A DNA stretch of 64,000 nucleotides from contig NZ_JARJNR010000003.1 in the NCBI RefSeq assembly GCF_030143255.1, forward strand, positions 1 to 64,000, in the 5' to 3' direction. Of this stretch, positions 47,827 through 57,681 are shown piece after piece (the first letter of the stretch is position 1; every line of letters starts with the position of its first letter). Source of the DNA: Frigidibacter sp. SD6-1. GTDB taxonomy: Bacteria > Pseudomonadota > Alphaproteobacteria > Rhodobacterales > Rhodobacteraceae. The notes beneath the pieces were generated by a model that worked only from the letters and a program-made list of their open reading frames with translations, was not told the origin of the DNA and searched no databases. Both the position numbers and the translations under genes were made by a program.

Positions 47827-47892
47827 CCGTTGCCCCTTGGCCTTTCCGGCCGGAATGCGCATATAGGGGGCGAACTCTCTCAGGGGACAGCC

Positions 47893-48813
47893 ATGCTTGA
47901 ATTCGGCCAGAAACCCGCCGCCGCGCCCGAAGGCGTTTCCGCAGGCGACCTCATCCGCGACGTCACCGAAGCGACCTTCATGCAGGATGTGATCGAAGTC
48001 AGCCGCGAGGTTCCCGTCATCGTCGATTTCTGGGCGCCCTGGTGCGGCCCGTGCAAGACGCTCGGCCCCGCGCTCGAGGCCGAGGTGACGGCGGCGCGCG
48101 GCAAGGTGCGCATGGCCAAGGTCAATGTCGACGAAAACCAGATGATCGCCGCGCAATTGCGCATCCAGTCGATCCCCACCGTCTATGCCTTCTGGCAGGG
48201 CAAGCCTGTCGATGGCTTCCAGGGCGCGATCCCCGGGTCGCAGATCAAGGAATTCGTGGCGAAACTCGCCAGCCTCGCCGGTGACGGCGGCCTTGGCGAT
48301 GCGATTGCCGCGGCCGAGGAAATGCTCGCCGAAGGCGCCGCCGTCGATGCGGCCGAAACCTTCGCCGCCATCCTCGGCGAGGAACCCGAAAGTGCCGCCG
48401 CCTACGGCGGTCTCGTCCGCGCGCATCTCGCCATGGGCAATCTCGACCAGGCCGAGGGGCTCTTGCAGGCCGCCCCCGAAAAGATCGCGAAAGCGCAGGA
48501 GGTCGAAGCCGCCCGCGCCCAGCTCGACCTCGCCCGCCAGGCCGAAAGCGCCGGTCCGGTGACCGAGCTTCTGAACCGGACATTGGCCGCCCCCGATGAC
48601 CATCAGGCCCGCTACGATCTCGCGCTGGCGCTTCATGCCGCAGGCAAGGTCGAAGGCGCGGTCGAGGAACTTCTCGAACTCTTCCGCCGCGACCGCGAGT
48701 GGAACGAGGGCGCCGCCAAAAGCCAGCTTTTCAGGATATTCGACGCGCTGAAACCCAATGATCCGATCGTGCTGAAAGGCCGCCGCAAGCTGTCGTCCAT
48801 GGTCTTCGTCTGA
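47893..48813 (+). CDS. Thioredoxin-like protein with TPR-like C-terminus (YbbN/CnoX type)
   Basis: This 306-residue cytosolic protein has a thioredoxin domain (about 25-125) with active site W50-CGPC-54. A helical tail follows (about 130-290) of tetratricopeptide-like repeats (GDAIAAAEEMLAEG, NLDQAEGLLQAAPEK). Unlike E. coli CnoX, which has SxxC, the two active cysteines are both present, so it should be redox active. The family protects and delivers unfolded proteins to chaperonin under oxidative stress. The ATG follows AGGGGACAGCC. It leads a three-gene run with the LON-domain and Trm112-like genes. Confidence 0.9.
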   Translation: MLEFGQKPAAAPEGVSAGDLIRDVTEATFMQDVIEVSREVPVIVDFWAPWCGPCKTLGPALEAEVTAARGKVRMAKVNVDENQMIAAQLRIQSIPTVYAFWQGKPVDGFQGAIPGSQIKEFVAKLASLAGDGGLGDAIAAAEEMLAEGAAVDAAETFAAILGEEPESAAAYGGLVRAHLAMGNLDQAEGLLQAAPEKIAKAQEVEAARAQLDLARQAESAGPVTELLNRTLAAPDDHQARYDLALALHAAGKVEGAVEELLELFRRDREWNEGAAKSQLFRIFDALKPNDPIVLKGRRKLSSMVFV

Positions 48814-48819
48814 GGTCCC

Positions 48820-49461
48820 ATGCTTCTCAAGCCCGCTGACCTGCCCGAGGTGATCGCGCTCTTCCCGCTGCCGGGCGCGCTCCTCCTGCCGCGCGGGCGG
48901 CTGCCCTTGCATATCTTCGAGCCGCGCTATCTTGCCATGCTCGATGACGTGCTGAAATCGCGCGAACGGCTGATCGGCATCATCCAGCCCCGCCCCGCTC
49001 CCGAAGGGAAAAGGCGCCTGTCCGCCATCGGCTGCGCCGGGCGCCTCACCTCGTTCAACGAGACCGAGGACGGCCGCTATATGATCGCGCTTTCGGGCAT
49101 CAGCCGCTTCCGCCTGACCCGCGAGGTGACCGGCTTCACCCCCTATCTGCGCGCCGAAGTCAGCTGGAAAGGGTTCGAGCGTGACCTCGGCCAGCCCGAG
49201 ATCGACGAACGGTTCGACCGGGAAAGCTTCCTCGACCTCCTGCGCCGCTTCTTCACCCAGAAGAAGCTCGCCACCGACTGGGAGGGACTGGAGGACGCGC
49301 CCGACGAGGTGCTGATCAACGCGCTCGCCATGCTCTGCCCCTTCGACCCCGAGGACAAGCAGGCGCTTCTCGAGGCGCCGACCCTGCCCCTCAGGCGCGA
49401 GACGCTGCAGATGCTGATCGAATTCGCGCTCCGCGCCGACGGCGAGGGACAAGTGCAATGA
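48820..49461 (+). CDS. LON N-terminal (substrate-binding) domain protein
   Basis: This 213-residue protein consists only of a Lon-type PUA-like substrate-binding domain: [30 protein letters not shown], split here by typical LPLxIFExRY, and [22 protein letters not shown] helical end follows. It lacks AAA and protease domains. In alphaproteobacteria such stand-alone proteins are common and of unknown partner. It starts seven bases after the thioredoxin gene and its stop overlaps the Trm112-like gene by four bases. Confidence 0.85.
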   Translation: MLLKPADLPEVIALFPLPGALLLPRGRLPLHIFEPRYLAMLDDVLKSRERLIGIIQPRPAPEGKRRLSAIGCAGRLTSFNETEDGRYMIALSGISRFRLTREVTGFTPYLRAEVSWKGFERDLGQPEIDERFDRESFLDLLRRFFTQKKLATDWEGLEDAPDEVLINALAMLCPFDPEDKQALLEAPTLPLRRETLQMLIEFALRADGEGQVQ

Positions 49462-49640
49462 CCGACCGCCCCGAGTTCGACCGCCGCATGCTGGAGGCCC
49501 TCGTCTGCCCCCTGACGCAAGCCCCCCTGAAGTATGACGCCGAACGGCAGGAACTGATCTCCCCCGCCGCCAGGCTCGCCTTCCCGATCCGCGAAGGCAT
49601 CCCGATCATGCTGGTGGATGAGGCCCGCGATCTGTCCTGA
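49458..49640 (+). CDS. Trm112-family small protein
   Basis: This 60-residue protein has [16 protein letters not shown] near the start and [17 protein letters not shown] at the end, the Trm112/YcaR layout. Only one of the usual zinc-binding cysteines (VCP) remains, as in many alphaproteobacterial members. Family members activate methyltransferases in some organisms; here the partner is unknown. It is coupled to the LON-domain gene through an ATGA overlap. Confidence 0.85.
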   Translation: MTDRPEFDRRMLEALVCPLTQAPLKYDAERQELISPAARLAFPIREGIPIMLVDEARDLS

Positions 49641-49644
49641 GAGG

Positions 49645-49667
49645 CCGGGGGACTTCACGTCCCCCGG
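49645..49667. terminator. Hairpin terminator at convergent gene ends
   Basis: CCGGGGGAC-TTCAC-GTCCCCCGG is a perfect 9-bp stem with a 5-base loop five bases after the Trm112-like stop. No T run follows, so its strength is uncertain. It sits between convergent genes. Confidence 0.55.
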
Positions 49668-49716
49668 ACCCCCTGTGGAGTACTTGGACAAAGAAGAAGA
49701 CCCGCTTTCACTATGG

Positions 49717-49770
49717 TCCAAATATCCCGGGGTGAACCCCGGATTCATCCGGGGGAGGGGCGGAGCCCCT
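49717..49770 (-). repeat. Intergenic repeat copy 1 (hairpins plus CACCCCGGGATATTTGGA)
   Basis: Read on the minus strand it has AGGGGC-TCC-GCCCCT (49756-49770), CCGGGG-N4-CCCCGG (49727-49742) and the 18-mer CACCCCGGGATATTTGGA (49717-49734). The same 18-mer, also preceded by a GGGGC-hairpin, occurs at 52499-52538. It probably terminates or protects transcripts of the convergent genes. Confidence 0.6.
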
Positions 49771-49790
49771 TCTTCCTGCAATCCGGGACG

Positions 49791-51011
49791 CTAGAGCCGC
49801 TCCCCGGCCAGCAGCTTCGCCGTCTGCCCCGATAACCCCGCCGCCTGCCGCATGAAGGCGCGGCGCAGGGGCGCGATGCGGTTCACAAGGCCGAGGCCGA
49901 GGTCGCGGCCGGTGCGCAGAAGCGAATTGTCGTTCGAGAAGATGCCGTTCACCGCATCCATGCCAAGCGCGAGCGTGGTGGCGTCGAAGCGCCGCCAGCT
50001 CTGGTAGCGCTCGAGCACATCCTCCGCGCCGATATCCTCGCCCCGGCGGCGGGCGGTCACCAGCACTTCGGCGAGTGCGGCCACATCGCGCAGCCCGAGG
50101 TTCAGCCCCTGCCCGGCAATCGGATGGACGCCATGCGCGGCATCGCCCACCAGCGCCAGCCGGGGGGACACATAGCGTTCGGCCAGCGTCAGGGTCAGCG
50201 GATAGGAAAAGCGCGGGCCGGCAAGGGAAATCTTGCCGAGGAAGGTGCCGAAGCGCGGGCGCAGCAGGTTCAGGAACCCCTCGTCATCCAGGGCCGCGAT
50301 GGCGCGGGCGCTTTCCTCCCGCTCGCTCCAGACGATGGACGACCGGTTGCCGGTCAAGGGCAGGATGGCCAGCGGCCCGGCGGGCATGAAGAACTGATGC
50401 GCCTCGCCCTTGTGGGGGCGTTCATGGGCGATGGCGGCGACCAGCGCCGTCTGGCCATAGGCATGGCCGACCCGCCGGATGCCCGCCCGCGCGGCGGTGG
50501 GCGAGGCACGTCCGTCGCAGGCCGCGATCATCCGTGCGGTCAGGTGCCGACCGTCCGAAAGCGAGACAATGACGCCCGCCGGGCCAGGCTCATGGCCGGT
50601 AACCGTGGTGCCGGGAACATGGGTCAGGCCCGGGGTCGCCTGCATGGCAGCGAGGAAGGCCGCGTAAAGATGGCGGTCCTCGACCATGAAGCCCACCGGG
50701 CCTTCCTCGATCTCGGCACTGTCGAAGGTCAGGCGCAGGGGCGAGGCGCCTTCGCCCGGCCGCCCGTCCGAGGCCACGACCTTCAGCATCGGCGGCGCCT
50801 TGTCCGCGAGTGCGGGCCAGACACCGATCGCGGTCAGGAGTCGCTTCGAGGCCACGGCCAGCGCATAGGCCCGCCCGTCGAACGCCGCCTCGGCCCGGGC
50901 GCGGGCGGGCTGGGCGTCGATGACCGCGACGGACAGGCCCGCGCGGGCGAGCGCGAGGCCCAAAGCCGGGCCGTTCAGGCCGCCGCCGATGATAATCACG
51001 TCATGATCCAT
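49791..51011 (-). CDS. UbiH/UbiF/VisC/COQ6-family FAD monooxygenase
   Basis: This 406-residue protein has the FAD dinucleotide motif IIIGGGLNGPALGLALARAG, the central IAACDGRASPTAARAG motif and the second FAD motif LALVGDAAHGVHPIAGQGLNLGLRD. This is the aromatic-ring hydroxylase family of ubiquinone synthesis, and the length matches. The ring position acted on (C5, C6 or C1) cannot be decided here. It is convergent with the Trm112-like gene and divergent from the amidase gene, with only 79 bases between the starts. Confidence 0.88.
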   Translation of the reverse strand: MDHDVIIIGGGLNGPALGLALARAGLSVAVIDAQPARARAEAAFDGRAYALAVASKRLLTAIGVWPALADKAPPMLKVVASDGRPGEGASPLRLTFDSAEIEEGPVGFMVEDRHLYAAFLAAMQATPGLTHVPGTTVTGHEPGPAGVIVSLSDGRHLTARMIAACDGRASPTAARAGIRRVGHAYGQTALVAAIAHERPHKGEAHQFFMPAGPLAILPLTGNRSSIVWSEREESARAIAALDDEGFLNLLRPRFGTFLGKISLAGPRFSYPLTLTLAERYVSPRLALVGDAAHGVHPIAGQGLNLGLRDVAALAEVLVTARRRGEDIGAEDVLERYQSWRRFDATTLALGMDAVNGIFSNDNSLLRTGRDLGLGLVNRIAPLRRAFMRQAAGLSGQTAKLLAGERL

Positions 51012-51090
51012 ATCCCCTTATGGCGCGGCCCGCGCGGGATTGTCCATGCGCCGCCTTGCCGCTACCGTCATGGCGAATACGGAGGTGCGG

Positions 51091-52425
51091 ATGACCTATT
51101 GGCGGGGGATGAGCGCGGCGGAACAGGGCCGGGCGATCGGGCGGGGGGACCTCAGCCCCATGTGGCTGGTCGAGGACTATCTCGCGGCAATCCATGCCGA
51201 CCCGTCCGCCGACCGGATCTACGCCCGTCTGACGGAAGGCAGGGCGCTGGCCGAGGCGGAAGCCGCCGAGGCGCGGGCAAGGGCGGGACTGCGCCTCTCG
51301 CCGCTCGACGGGGTGCCGGTCAGCTGGAAGGACCTGTTCGATACGGCGGGCGTGGCGACCGAAGCCGGTTCGCAGCTTCTGGCAGGCCGGGTGCCCGACC
51401 GCGACGCAGAGGTCCTGCGCAATGCCACGGCGCAGGGTCTCGTCTGCCTTGGCAAGACCCATATGACCGAGCTTGCCTTCTCGGGCCTTGGCCTCAACCC
51501 GATGACGGCAACGCCGCCCAATGTGAACGACCCAGCCCTGGTGCCCGGCGGTTCCTCCTCCGGCGCGGCCGCCTCGGTCGCCTTCGGCCTCGCCGCCGCC
51601 GCCGTGGGCTCCGACACCGGCGGGTCGGTGCGCATCCCGGCGGCCTGGAACAATCTCGTCGGGCTGAAGACCACCCATGGCCGGGTCGCGAAGGGGGGCG
51701 TCGTGCCGCTGGTCGAGCGGTTCGATACGGTCGGACCCCTGACCCGCACCGTCGAGGACGCGGCCCTGATGCTCGCCGCGCTCGAAGGGACGAAACCCGC
51801 TGATCTTGGCGGCGCGAGCCTCAAGGGCGCCCGCCTTGCGGTGATCGAAACCGTGGCGCTCGAGGACTGCCGCGACGGGCCGCGCGCCGCTTTCGATGCG
51901 GCCCTCGCCCGGCTCACCGACCGCGGCGCCCGCATCGAACACATCGCCGTCCCCGCCCTCACCGAGGCCTTCTCGCTCGCCGGTGTGCTCTTCACCACTG
52001 AAGCCTACGGTATCTGGCGCGACGTGATCGAGGCCGCGCCGGAGAAGATGTATCCGCCGGTGCGCGAGCGCTTCCGCTCCGGCGCGGCCTATAGCGGCGC
52101 GGATTTCGTCGCCGCCTGGCGCCGCCTCCGCGCGATCCGCGCCGACTGGGCCACCCGCTGTGCCGGATTTGACGCCATCCTGGCCCCCACCGCGGCGATC
52201 CTGCCGCCCGACGCACAGCGCCTTCAGACCGACCCGGACTATTTCACCGCCGAGAACCTCCTGGCGCTGCGCAACACCCGGATCGCCAATCTGATGGGCC
52301 TGCCCGCGCTGACCCTGCCCACCGGCATGCCCGCCTGCGGGCTGATGCTGATGGGACGGGCGATGGGGGAAGAGCCGCTCCTGCGGCTCGGGGCGGCGGC
52401 GGAGGGGGCGCTCATCGGTCCCTGA
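51091..52425 (+). CDS. Amidase signature-family enzyme
   Basis: This 444-residue hydrolase has the Ser-cisSer-Lys triad of the amidase signature: K80 in GVPVSWKDLF, cis-Ser in GGSSSG (153-158) and nucleophile S179 in GSDTGGSVRIPA. GLKTTHGRVAKGGVVPL follows, as in GatA-like and other amidases. It lacks neighbouring gatC/gatB, so it is more likely a stand-alone amide hydrolase than the tRNA amidotransferase subunit. The start at 51091 is set by GGAGGTGCGG; an earlier in-frame ATG at 51040 has no such site. Confidence 0.85.
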   Translation: MTYWRGMSAAEQGRAIGRGDLSPMWLVEDYLAAIHADPSADRIYARLTEGRALAEAEAAEARARAGLRLSPLDGVPVSWKDLFDTAGVATEAGSQLLAGRVPDRDAEVLRNATAQGLVCLGKTHMTELAFSGLGLNPMTATPPNVNDPALVPGGSSSGAAASVAFGLAAAAVGSDTGGSVRIPAAWNNLVGLKTTHGRVAKGGVVPLVERFDTVGPLTRTVEDAALMLAALEGTKPADLGGASLKGARLAVIETVALEDCRDGPRAAFDAALARLTDRGARIEHIAVPALTEAFSLAGVLFTTEAYGIWRDVIEAAPEKMYPPVRERFRSGAAYSGADFVAAWRRLRAIRADWATRCAGFDAILAPTAAILPPDAQRLQTDPDYFTAENLLALRNTRIANLMGLPALTLPTGMPACGLMLMGRAMGEEPLLRLGAAAEGALIGP

Positions 52426-52725
52426 AGCGACCTCTTCGCGCGGTCCCCGGCGACGAGAGCGGCCCTGCCCGGGTCTTCCCTGGACTTCGGGCTCGGGTGC
52501 GAGGGGCGCTGCCCCTCGCGCACCCCGGGATATTTGGAAACGGAAGAGGAGGGCAGGGGCCGAGGAGGCCCGCAGGGCAACGACGAGGCCTGCCTTCCGG
52601 GGCCAAAAAGCCACAGGCCGCCGCCCGAGGCGCCGCGAAATCATCGCTTTTTCTGGACCCGCACCGGGCCATTGGCTAAGGTCCCTGTCAAACGGGGCGC
52701 GACGACCCCGGCGATTGAGGCAAGA
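52426..52725. other. Intergenic region with hairpin repeat
   Basis: About 300 bases between the amidase and aminotransferase genes hold the intergenic repeat at 52499-52538. A GAGG ribosome-like site sits before the aminotransferase ATG. I see no gene here. Confidence 0.5.
52499..52538 (+). repeat. Intergenic repeat copy 2 (hairpin plus CACCCCGGGATATTTGGA)
   Basis: GCGAGGGGC-GCT-GCCCCTCGC is a perfect 9-bp hairpin, followed two bases later by CACCCCGGGATATTTGGA. The 18-mer is identical to the one at 49717-49734 in reverse orientation, and both sit after gene ends. Confidence 0.65.
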
Positions 52726-53901
52726 ATGGCGTTTCCAGAGCGGTTTTCGAACCTGCCCGAATATGCCTTTCCGCGTCTGCGGAAACTCATCGACGCCCAT
52801 CCCCCGGGCGGCGAGCCCGTTGCCATGACCATCGGCGAGCCGCGCCATGCGATGCCGCCCTTCGTGGCGGACGTGTTGAACGCGCATCTCTCGGAATTCT
52901 TGCTCTACCCGCCGAACGAGGGCGCGCCGGAGCTGCTTTCGGCCATTTCGCAATGGATTGCCCGCCGCTATGGCGCCGATGTCGCGCCCGACCGGATCAT
53001 GGCGCTGAACGGCACGCGCGAGGGGCTGTTCGATGCCTGCCTCGCGCTGTGCCCCGAGGAAAAGAGCGGCCGCCCCGCCGTCCTGATGCCCAATCCGTTC
53101 TACCAGCCCTATGCGGCGGCGGCCCTTTCCGTTTGGGCCGAGCCGGTCTTTGTGCCCGCAACCGCCGCAACCGGTTTCCTGCCCGACTACGAAAGCCTCC
53201 CGCCCGCGATCCTCAATCGCACCGCGCTCGTCTATCTCTGCTCGCCCGCGAACCCCCAGGGAGTGGTCGCGCCGCGCGCCTATCTCGAACGGCTTCTCGG
53301 GCTCGCAGACAGGTACGGCTTCACCCTTCTCTCCGACGAATGCTATTCGGAGATCTGGCGCAGCGCGCCCCCCACCGGCGCCCTCGACGTGGCGGCGCGC
53401 ATGGGCACCGACCCCGAACGCGTCGCCGTCTTTCATTCGCTCTCCAAACGCTCGAACCTCGCGGGGCTGCGCTCGGGCTTCGTTGCGGGCGGGCCCGAGG
53501 CGATCCGCCGCTTCCGCCAGCTTCGTGCCTATGGCGGCGCGCCCCTGCCGCTGCCCATCCAACGGGTCAGCGCCCGCGCCTGGTCCGACGAGGCGCATGT
53601 GGAAGAAAACCGCGCGCTCTATCAGGAAAAGTTCCGCATCGCCGACGAAGTCTTCGCCGGCATCCAGGGCTATCAAGGCCCGGAGGGTGGATTCTTCCTG
53701 TGGTTGCCCGTCGAGGACGGCGAACAGGCGGCGCTGAAGGCATGGCGCGAAACCGGCGTCCGGGTGCTGCCCGGCGCCTATCTCGCCCGCGAGGTCGCGG
53801 GCGACAATCCCGGCAAGGGTTACATCCGCGTGGCCATGGTCGCGCCAAAGGAAGAGATGCGGCAGGGGCTCACGCGGCTCCGCGATTGCATTTACAGGTA
53901 G
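52726..53901 (+). CDS. PLP-dependent aminotransferase, DapC-like
   Basis: This 391-residue enzyme is a fold type I class I/II aminotransferase. N176 lies in SPANPQG, D204 and Y207 in [11 protein letters not shown], the Schiff-base lysine K241 in [15 protein letters not shown], and the C-terminal arginine in KGYIRVAMV. The opening [13 protein letters not shown] and [11 protein letters not shown] resemble succinyl-diaminopimelate transaminases (DapC) of alphaproteobacteria. With dapD and asd in the same window, that is a sensible but unproven role. It ends 11 bases before ftsK and is likely cotranscribed with it. Confidence 0.82.
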   Translation: MAFPERFSNLPEYAFPRLRKLIDAHPPGGEPVAMTIGEPRHAMPPFVADVLNAHLSEFLLYPPNEGAPELLSAISQWIARRYGADVAPDRIMALNGTREGLFDACLALCPEEKSGRPAVLMPNPFYQPYAAAALSVWAEPVFVPATAATGFLPDYESLPPAILNRTALVYLCSPANPQGVVAPRAYLERLLGLADRYGFTLLSDECYSEIWRSAPPTGALDVAARMGTDPERVAVFHSLSKRSNLAGLRSGFVAGGPEAIRRFRQLRAYGGAPLPLPIQRVSARAWSDEAHVEENRALYQEKFRIADEVFAGIQGYQGPEGGFFLWLPVEDGEQAALKAWRETGVRVLPGAYLAREVAGDNPGKGYIRVAMVAPKEEMRQGLTRLRDCIYR

Positions 53902-53912
53902 GGACGTTTCGA

Positions 53913-56810
53913 ATGGCATCTTATCAGGCACGCAGGCGCGATCCTCTGGTCGACCAGAAGACCCAGGCCGCGATCGAACGGCGCGGGAAAGAGTTGATGG
54001 GTGCGGCCCTCCTTGGCCTCGGCCTTGTCGTGGCGTTGATGCTGGTGAGCTATTCGCCCGACGATCCAAGCTGGTTCACCGCGTCCGACCAGCCGGTGCA
54101 GAACCTTCTGGGCCGGATCGGCGCCGCCATCGCCGCGCCGCTTTACGTCATCGCCGGGCGCGGTGCCTGGGGCGTGGCGCTGGTGCTTGTCACCTGGGGC
54201 GTGCGTTTCATGACCCACCGGGGCGAGGAACGCGCCATGGGCCGCGCGATCTTTGCGCCCATCGCCATCGCCGTCCTGTCGGTGGCCTTCGCCGCGCGCG
54301 AACCGGGCGCCGACTGGAACCAGGTCTTCGGCTATGGCGGCATGTTCGGCGATACGGTCTTCGGCTCGCTCATGGGTGTGGTCCCGGCTTCGGGCAACGT
54401 CAGTTTCGCGATGACCGGGCTTGTCCTGATGGCGCTGGCGACCGCCATGATGCTGTTCGTTCTCGGCTTCGACCGGCGCGAACTCCTGCAGATCGGCCGC
54501 CGCAGCCTTTTCGCGACCATCCTCACCTATGACCGGATCCTGCGCGCGCTGACGACCGGCGCCGCAATGTCGGCCCGCACCGCGCAAGGCCTGCAAGACA
54601 GGCACCGCGCCCGGCGCGAGGCACAGGAAGCCGAGCGCGCCGCAGCACTCGCCCGCTATTCCGCAGCGGCCGGGTACGAGGCCGAGGCCGAGGAATTCGC
54701 GCCCGCCGCCCCCGCCGCCCGCCGCGCGTCCGTCCTGCGCGCGGAACCGCGCTTTGGCGCTACCCCTGCCGAAGCGGCGCCCGCGCCCCTGCCGGAGCCC
54801 GCAAAGGGTGGCCTTTTCGCCGGACTTCTCCGCCGCTTCACCGCGCCCGATCCGGTCGATGACATTGATCTGGAGCCGGAACTGGTCGAACAGGCGCCAT
54901 CCGAGATGATCTGGCAGACCGAGGCACCAAGCGCCGAGCGTATCCGCTCGCGCATCGCCGACGCGGTCAAGGCGCGCGGCAGCGCGCCCCTGCCGTCGGG
55001 CCGGGTCGAGCCGCCGCTGTCGAAACCCGCCGTGCAGTCGCTCGTCGCGGCACCGGTCGCCGCGCCCGCCATTATCGACGAGCCGCTCGACGATTGGGAC
55101 GAGGCCGATGTGGATGCCTTCTCGATCGACCCCGACGAGGATTACGCGCCCGCGCCCGCCCGCCTTGCGCAACCCGGCGGCTTCGCCGCCGCCGACGCCA
55201 AGCGCAGTGTCATCCGCCATTCCGCCCGCAAGCCCGCGCCGTCGCGCCAGGCAGAGGCCGAAAGCCAGCCGCGGCTGAAGTTCGAGGAACCGGCAGGCCC
55301 GGCCTACGAGCTGCCGCCGCTCTCGCTTCTCGCCTCGCCCACCACGATCCAGCGCCACCAGCTCTCGGACGAGGCCTTGGAAGAAAACGCCCGCATGCTG
55401 GAATCGGTGCTCGACGATTACGGCGTGAAGGGCGACATCACCTCGGTCCGCCCCGGCCCGGTCGTCACCATGTACGAACTGGAACCCGCCCCCGGCCTGA
55501 AAGCCTCCCGCGTCATCGGCCTGGCCGACGATATCGCGCGGTCGATGTCGGCCCTCTCCGCCCGCGTCTCGACCGTCCCCGGCCGGTCGGTCATTGGCAT
55601 CGAACTCCCTAATGCCCACCGCGAGAAGGTCGTCCTGCGTGAAATCCTCTCGGCCCGCGACTTCGGCGACGGCAACCACAAGCTGCCGCTCGCACTCGGC
55701 AAGGACATCTCCGGCCAGCCGGTCGTGGCGAACCTCGCCAAGATGCCCCACCTCCTGATCGCGGGCACCACCGGCTCGGGCAAGTCCGTCGCCATCAACA
55801 CCATGATCCTGTCGCTCCTCTACAAGCTCTCGCCCGAGGATTGCCGCCTGATCATGATCGACCCCAAGATGCTGGAACTCTCCGTCTATGACGGCATCCC
55901 GCACCTCCTCTCCCCCGTCGTCACCGACCCCAAGAAGGCCGTCGTCGCGCTGAAATGGGTGGTGGGCGAGATGGAGGAGCGCTACCGCAAGATGTCGAAG
56001 ATGGGCGTCCGCAATATCGACGGCTACAACGGCCGCGTGAAGGAGGCGCTCGACAATGGCGAGCTTTTCAAGCGCACCGTCCAGACCGGGTTCGACGAGG
56101 AAACCGGCGATCCCATCTTCGAGACCGAAGAGATCGAGCCCCGGAAACTCCCCTACATCGTCGTCATCGTCGACGAGATGGCCGACCTGATGATGGTCGC
56201 GGGCAAAGAGATCGAGGCCTGCATCCAGCGCCTCGCCCAGATGGCCCGCGCCTCCGGCATCCACCTGATCATGGCGACCCAACGCCCCTCGGTCGATGTC
56301 ATCACCGGCACGATCAAGGCGAACTTCCCCACCCGCATCTCCTTCCAGGTGACCTCAAAGATCGACTCGCGGACCATCCTCGGCGAAATGGGCGCCGAAC
56401 AGCTCCTCGGCATGGGCGACATGCTCTACATGGCCGGCGGCAGCCGGATCACCCGCATCCACGGGCCCTTCGTTTCCGACGAGGAGGTCGAGGAGATCGT
56501 GACCCATCTCAAGTCCTTCGGCCCGCCGGAATATATGTCCGGCGTCGTCGACGGCCCCGACAAGGAGGATGAGGCCGACATCGACCTCGTCCTCGGCCTC
56601 GGCGGCAATACCGACGGCGAGGATGCGCTCTACGATCAGGCCGTCGCCGTGGTCCTGAAGGACCGCAAGGTCAGTACCTCCTACATCCAAAGGAAGCTCG
56701 GCATCGGCTACAACAAGGCCGCCCGTCTGGTGGAGCAGATGGAGGAAGAGGGGCTGGTCAGCCCGGCGAACCATGTGGGCAAGCGGGAGATCTTGGTGCC
56801 GGAGCAGTGA
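53913..56810 (+). CDS. ftsK: DNA translocase FtsK
   Basis: This 965-residue septal DNA pump has four hydrophobic helices in the first ~190 residues, then a Pro/Ala-rich linker to ~480. The RecA-like motor follows: Walker A GTTGSGKS at 618-625, [19 protein letters not shown], Walker [13 protein letters not shown] with D754/E755, and [13 protein letters not shown]. The winged-helix gamma domain at the end ([20 protein letters not shown]) reads the polar KOPS sequences. The start at 53913 lies 11 bases after the aminotransferase stop. It aligns chromosome ends with XerCD at division. The downstream flank switches to AT-richer foreign-looking DNA. Confidence 0.95.
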   Translation: MASYQARRRDPLVDQKTQAAIERRGKELMGAALLGLGLVVALMLVSYSPDDPSWFTASDQPVQNLLGRIGAAIAAPLYVIAGRGAWGVALVLVTWGVRFMTHRGEERAMGRAIFAPIAIAVLSVAFAAREPGADWNQVFGYGGMFGDTVFGSLMGVVPASGNVSFAMTGLVLMALATAMMLFVLGFDRRELLQIGRRSLFATILTYDRILRALTTGAAMSARTAQGLQDRHRARREAQEAERAAALARYSAAAGYEAEAEEFAPAAPAARRASVLRAEPRFGATPAEAAPAPLPEPAKGGLFAGLLRRFTAPDPVDDIDLEPELVEQAPSEMIWQTEAPSAERIRSRIADAVKARGSAPLPSGRVEPPLSKPAVQSLVAAPVAAPAIIDEPLDDWDEADVDAFSIDPDEDYAPAPARLAQPGGFAAADAKRSVIRHSARKPAPSRQAEAESQPRLKFEEPAGPAYELPPLSLLASPTTIQRHQLSDEALEENARMLESVLDDYGVKGDITSVRPGPVVTMYELEPAPGLKASRVIGLADDIARSMSALSARVSTVPGRSVIGIELPNAHREKVVLREILSARDFGDGNHKLPLALGKDISGQPVVANLAKMPHLLIAGTTGSGKSVAINTMILSLLYKLSPEDCRLIMIDPKMLELSVYDGIPHLLSPVVTDPKKAVVALKWVVGEMEERYRKMSKMGVRNIDGYNGRVKEALDNGELFKRTVQTGFDEETGDPIFETEEIEPRKLPYIVVIVDEMADLMMVAGKEIEACIQRLAQMARASGIHLIMATQRPSVDVITGTIKANFPTRISFQVTSKIDSRTILGEMGAEQLLGMGDMLYMAGGSRITRIHGPFVSDEEVEEIVTHLKSFGPPEYMSGVVDGPDKEDEADIDLVLGLGGNTDGEDALYDQAVAVVLKDRKVSTSYIQRKLGIGYNKAARLVEQMEEEGLVSPANHVGKREILVPEQ

Positions 56811-56910
56811 GGGTACCAGTCGGAACCCTAGCGAATCAGATTGGAAATCGCGATCGTCATCTCCCTCGCGTACCGCTAAGGTGCACGTGAGGAGATGGGA
56901 GGCTTGAGAT

Positions 56911-57681
56911 ATGAATTCATTCACAGAGTTCTTACGCCACAATGCCATTGAAACTTCCGAAACGCTGCCGCTCGTTCACACGACCCGATCTTTTAGACTT
57001 CGCAAAATCATTGAAACATCGAGTATTGAAGCTCAGGACTGTGATGTATTCATCGGAGAGAAGCTAAACTATTTCTTCGTGGGTCGACCATCTTATAAGT
57101 ACGATGTAGAAGATGGCACAGATCATTGGATGCTACCCACAGCATTCGTATTTGACTTTGATGCCGTGCGTGCTAAACGGCTATTCCCCTTTGATTCAGG
57201 GGGATTTGCGAAAAAAAGAATGCCACAGTTTGTTAATGAAATGGAGGTATCATTTTTTGATGCTGCCGGTGTTTCAGAGGCGGCGCAGCGAATAATCGGA
57301 GCATTTTTTGGAAATGCGAAAAACTACATGGACTTTCGTGGTCTTTCCGACAGGGAGTTCTTTGAGATTTTCGAACTCTCGCCGCTTGATGCAGAGATTC
57401 ACGCACTACACAAGTTGTCGCTCGATCCAAAGAAGCCTTCGTTTGATGACCGGCAGTTTTCCATTGAGGTACAATCTGAGACACCAATTTTCTTGAACAA
57501 TCAACTTAAGGCGGTGGTCCTGCCAGTAGTTTATCTCGACGACCCAAGTCTTGTGAATTACTTTCAGAATATCGATGTGCAGATTTTAAGCTACGATATA
57601 CATCCCATCGAGCCAAAATTCCATTTTTACGCGATTTATGACCGTATAAAGACGTTCTACCAATCTGAGGGTCTAATTTGA
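56911..57681 (+). CDS. Unrecognised protein, first gene of an AT-rich two-gene insertion
   Basis: This 256-residue soluble protein lacks a signal peptide or membrane helix. I do not recognise the family. The N-terminal part (LPLVHTTRSFRLRKIIETSSI, split as LVHTT and IIETS, then EKLNYFFVGRPSYK) loosely recalls ADP-ribosyltransferase-like folds that open with an H-T/S motif and a later Y. That comparison is weak. Base composition differs sharply from ftsK: bases 57181-57240 are 38% GC against 67% for 56581-56640. A GGGAGG site precedes the ATG. Its TGA overlaps the TTG start of the next gene, so the two are coupled. Confidence 0.7.
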   Translation: MNSFTEFLRHNAIETSETLPLVHTTRSFRLRKIIETSSIEAQDCDVFIGEKLNYFFVGRPSYKYDVEDGTDHWMLPTAFVFDFDAVRAKRLFPFDSGGFAKKRMPQFVNEMEVSFFDAAGVSEAAQRIIGAFFGNAKNYMDFRGLSDREFFEIFELSPLDAEIHALHKLSLDPKKPSFDDRQFSIEVQSETPIFLNNQLKAVVLPVVYLDDPSLVNYFQNIDVQILSYDIHPIEPKFHFYAIYDRIKTFYQSEGLI

